Assembly (NCBI GenBank): GCA_030674185.1
Contig: CM060311.1
Location: 96,982,013 to 97,046,012 of the forward strand
Direction of reading: 5' to 3'
DNA length: 64,000 nucleotides
From: Monoplex corrugatus
Lineage: Eukaryota > Mollusca > Gastropoda > Littorinimorpha > Ranellidae
Position numbers and translations under genes: made by a program
The notes under the pieces: generated by a model
Told to the model about the DNA's origin: nothing
Databases searched by the model: none
Seen by the model: the letters and a program-made list of their open reading frames with translations, nothing else
Shown here: positions 63,727 through 64,000 of the stretch, in pieces
Numbering within the stretch: the stretch's first letter is position 1
How the letters are laid out: every line of letters begins with the position of its first letter

Positions 63727-63756
63727 CTTGGCGGTTGTATGTATCATTCAAATTGT
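63727..63756 (-). CDS. STXBP5: Candidate 30-nt cassette exon of tomosyn (linker region)
   Basis: On the minus strand an acceptor ending GGGCAG precedes 30 bases that read, in the required phase, as NLNDTYNRQ flanked by split codons, followed by a GTGGTA donor. It starts with two bases of a codon and ends with one. That is exactly the phase of the next recognised exon at 57443-57324, which also starts with two codon bases, so the segment could be included or skipped without a frame shift. Tomosyn genes are known to splice short cassette exons alternatively in this linker. The donor is not strong, the peptide is short, and an alternative acceptor five bases upstream (TTTAAG) would break the phase. 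It could be chance. Confidence 0.35.
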
Positions 63757-64000
63757 CTGCCCTTAAACCATAAGTACCAAAGCTTCAGCATCATACAGGA
63801 AAATCAATTGCTGATTTAGGAAAAAGGTAAATTATTCAAGGCACCCAAGTATGGTCATCAAACATGTTGTTCACTTCAACCACTGTGGTAAGTCTTATGT
63901 ACATTAATATCAGCACATCCTATTTTCAAGACAGCTAATGTAACTAGCAAAGAAACAGGGAAAGGGGAAAGGGGAAAATACAATCGGATAAAATACAGTT

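Overview
This is animal nuclear DNA: spliced exons with GT/AG boundaries, long introns, tRNA-derived SINEs, TTAA-flanked transposons and a very heavy load of microsatellites and minisatellites. The protein and the repeat style fit a lophotrochozoan invertebrate, with a marine mollusc as my best guess. That placement is inference and no single marker proves it.

The one gene I can identify with confidence is on the minus strand. Ten exons between 57443 and 23826 join in perfect codon phase into a 408-residue C-terminal part of tomosyn (syntaxin-binding protein 5 family, STXBP5/STXBP5L), ending at a TAG stop at 23826-23828. They encode the serine-rich linker, the second WD40/LGL-like propeller region, the tail linker and the R-SNARE motif ending in KDKKWYQF. 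The N-terminal exons must lie beyond base 64000. A possible 30-nt in-frame cassette exon lies at 63727-63756. The window therefore holds the last third of a neuronal or secretory exocytosis regulator, stretched over about 34-40 kb by repeat-filled introns.

Layout: 1-22.5 kb is downstream or intergenic sequence with many minisatellites, several copies of a TTAA-ended fold-back MITE and one SINE, and no gene I recognise. About 22.5-23.8 kb is the likely 3' UTR. The intron from 24.0 to 33.4 kb holds 46-, 29- and 47-bp arrays, a piggyBac-like MITE and a fold-back element. The intron from 33.5 to 42.0 kb is a 7.4-kb array of a 60-bp unit plus a SINE. From 42 to 57.4 kb the exons are spaced more closely, among SINEs, a MITE, a plus-strand orphan ORF, a piggyBac remnant and 52- and 55-bp arrays. 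From 57.4 to 64 kb there are 25-bp and 60-bp arrays and the candidate cassette exon.

By my estimate about half of the window is tandem repeat. Nearly all long open reading frames, including one of 910 codons, are by-products of repeat units whose length is a multiple of three, or of (CA)n. The most interesting points are the candidate micro-exon, two tomosyn splice sites that abut long (GT)n tracts, a dispersed element whose two copies have each amplified a different internal unit (one into a 2.9-kb array), and related TTAA elements that still carry a piggyBac-like transposase N-terminus.
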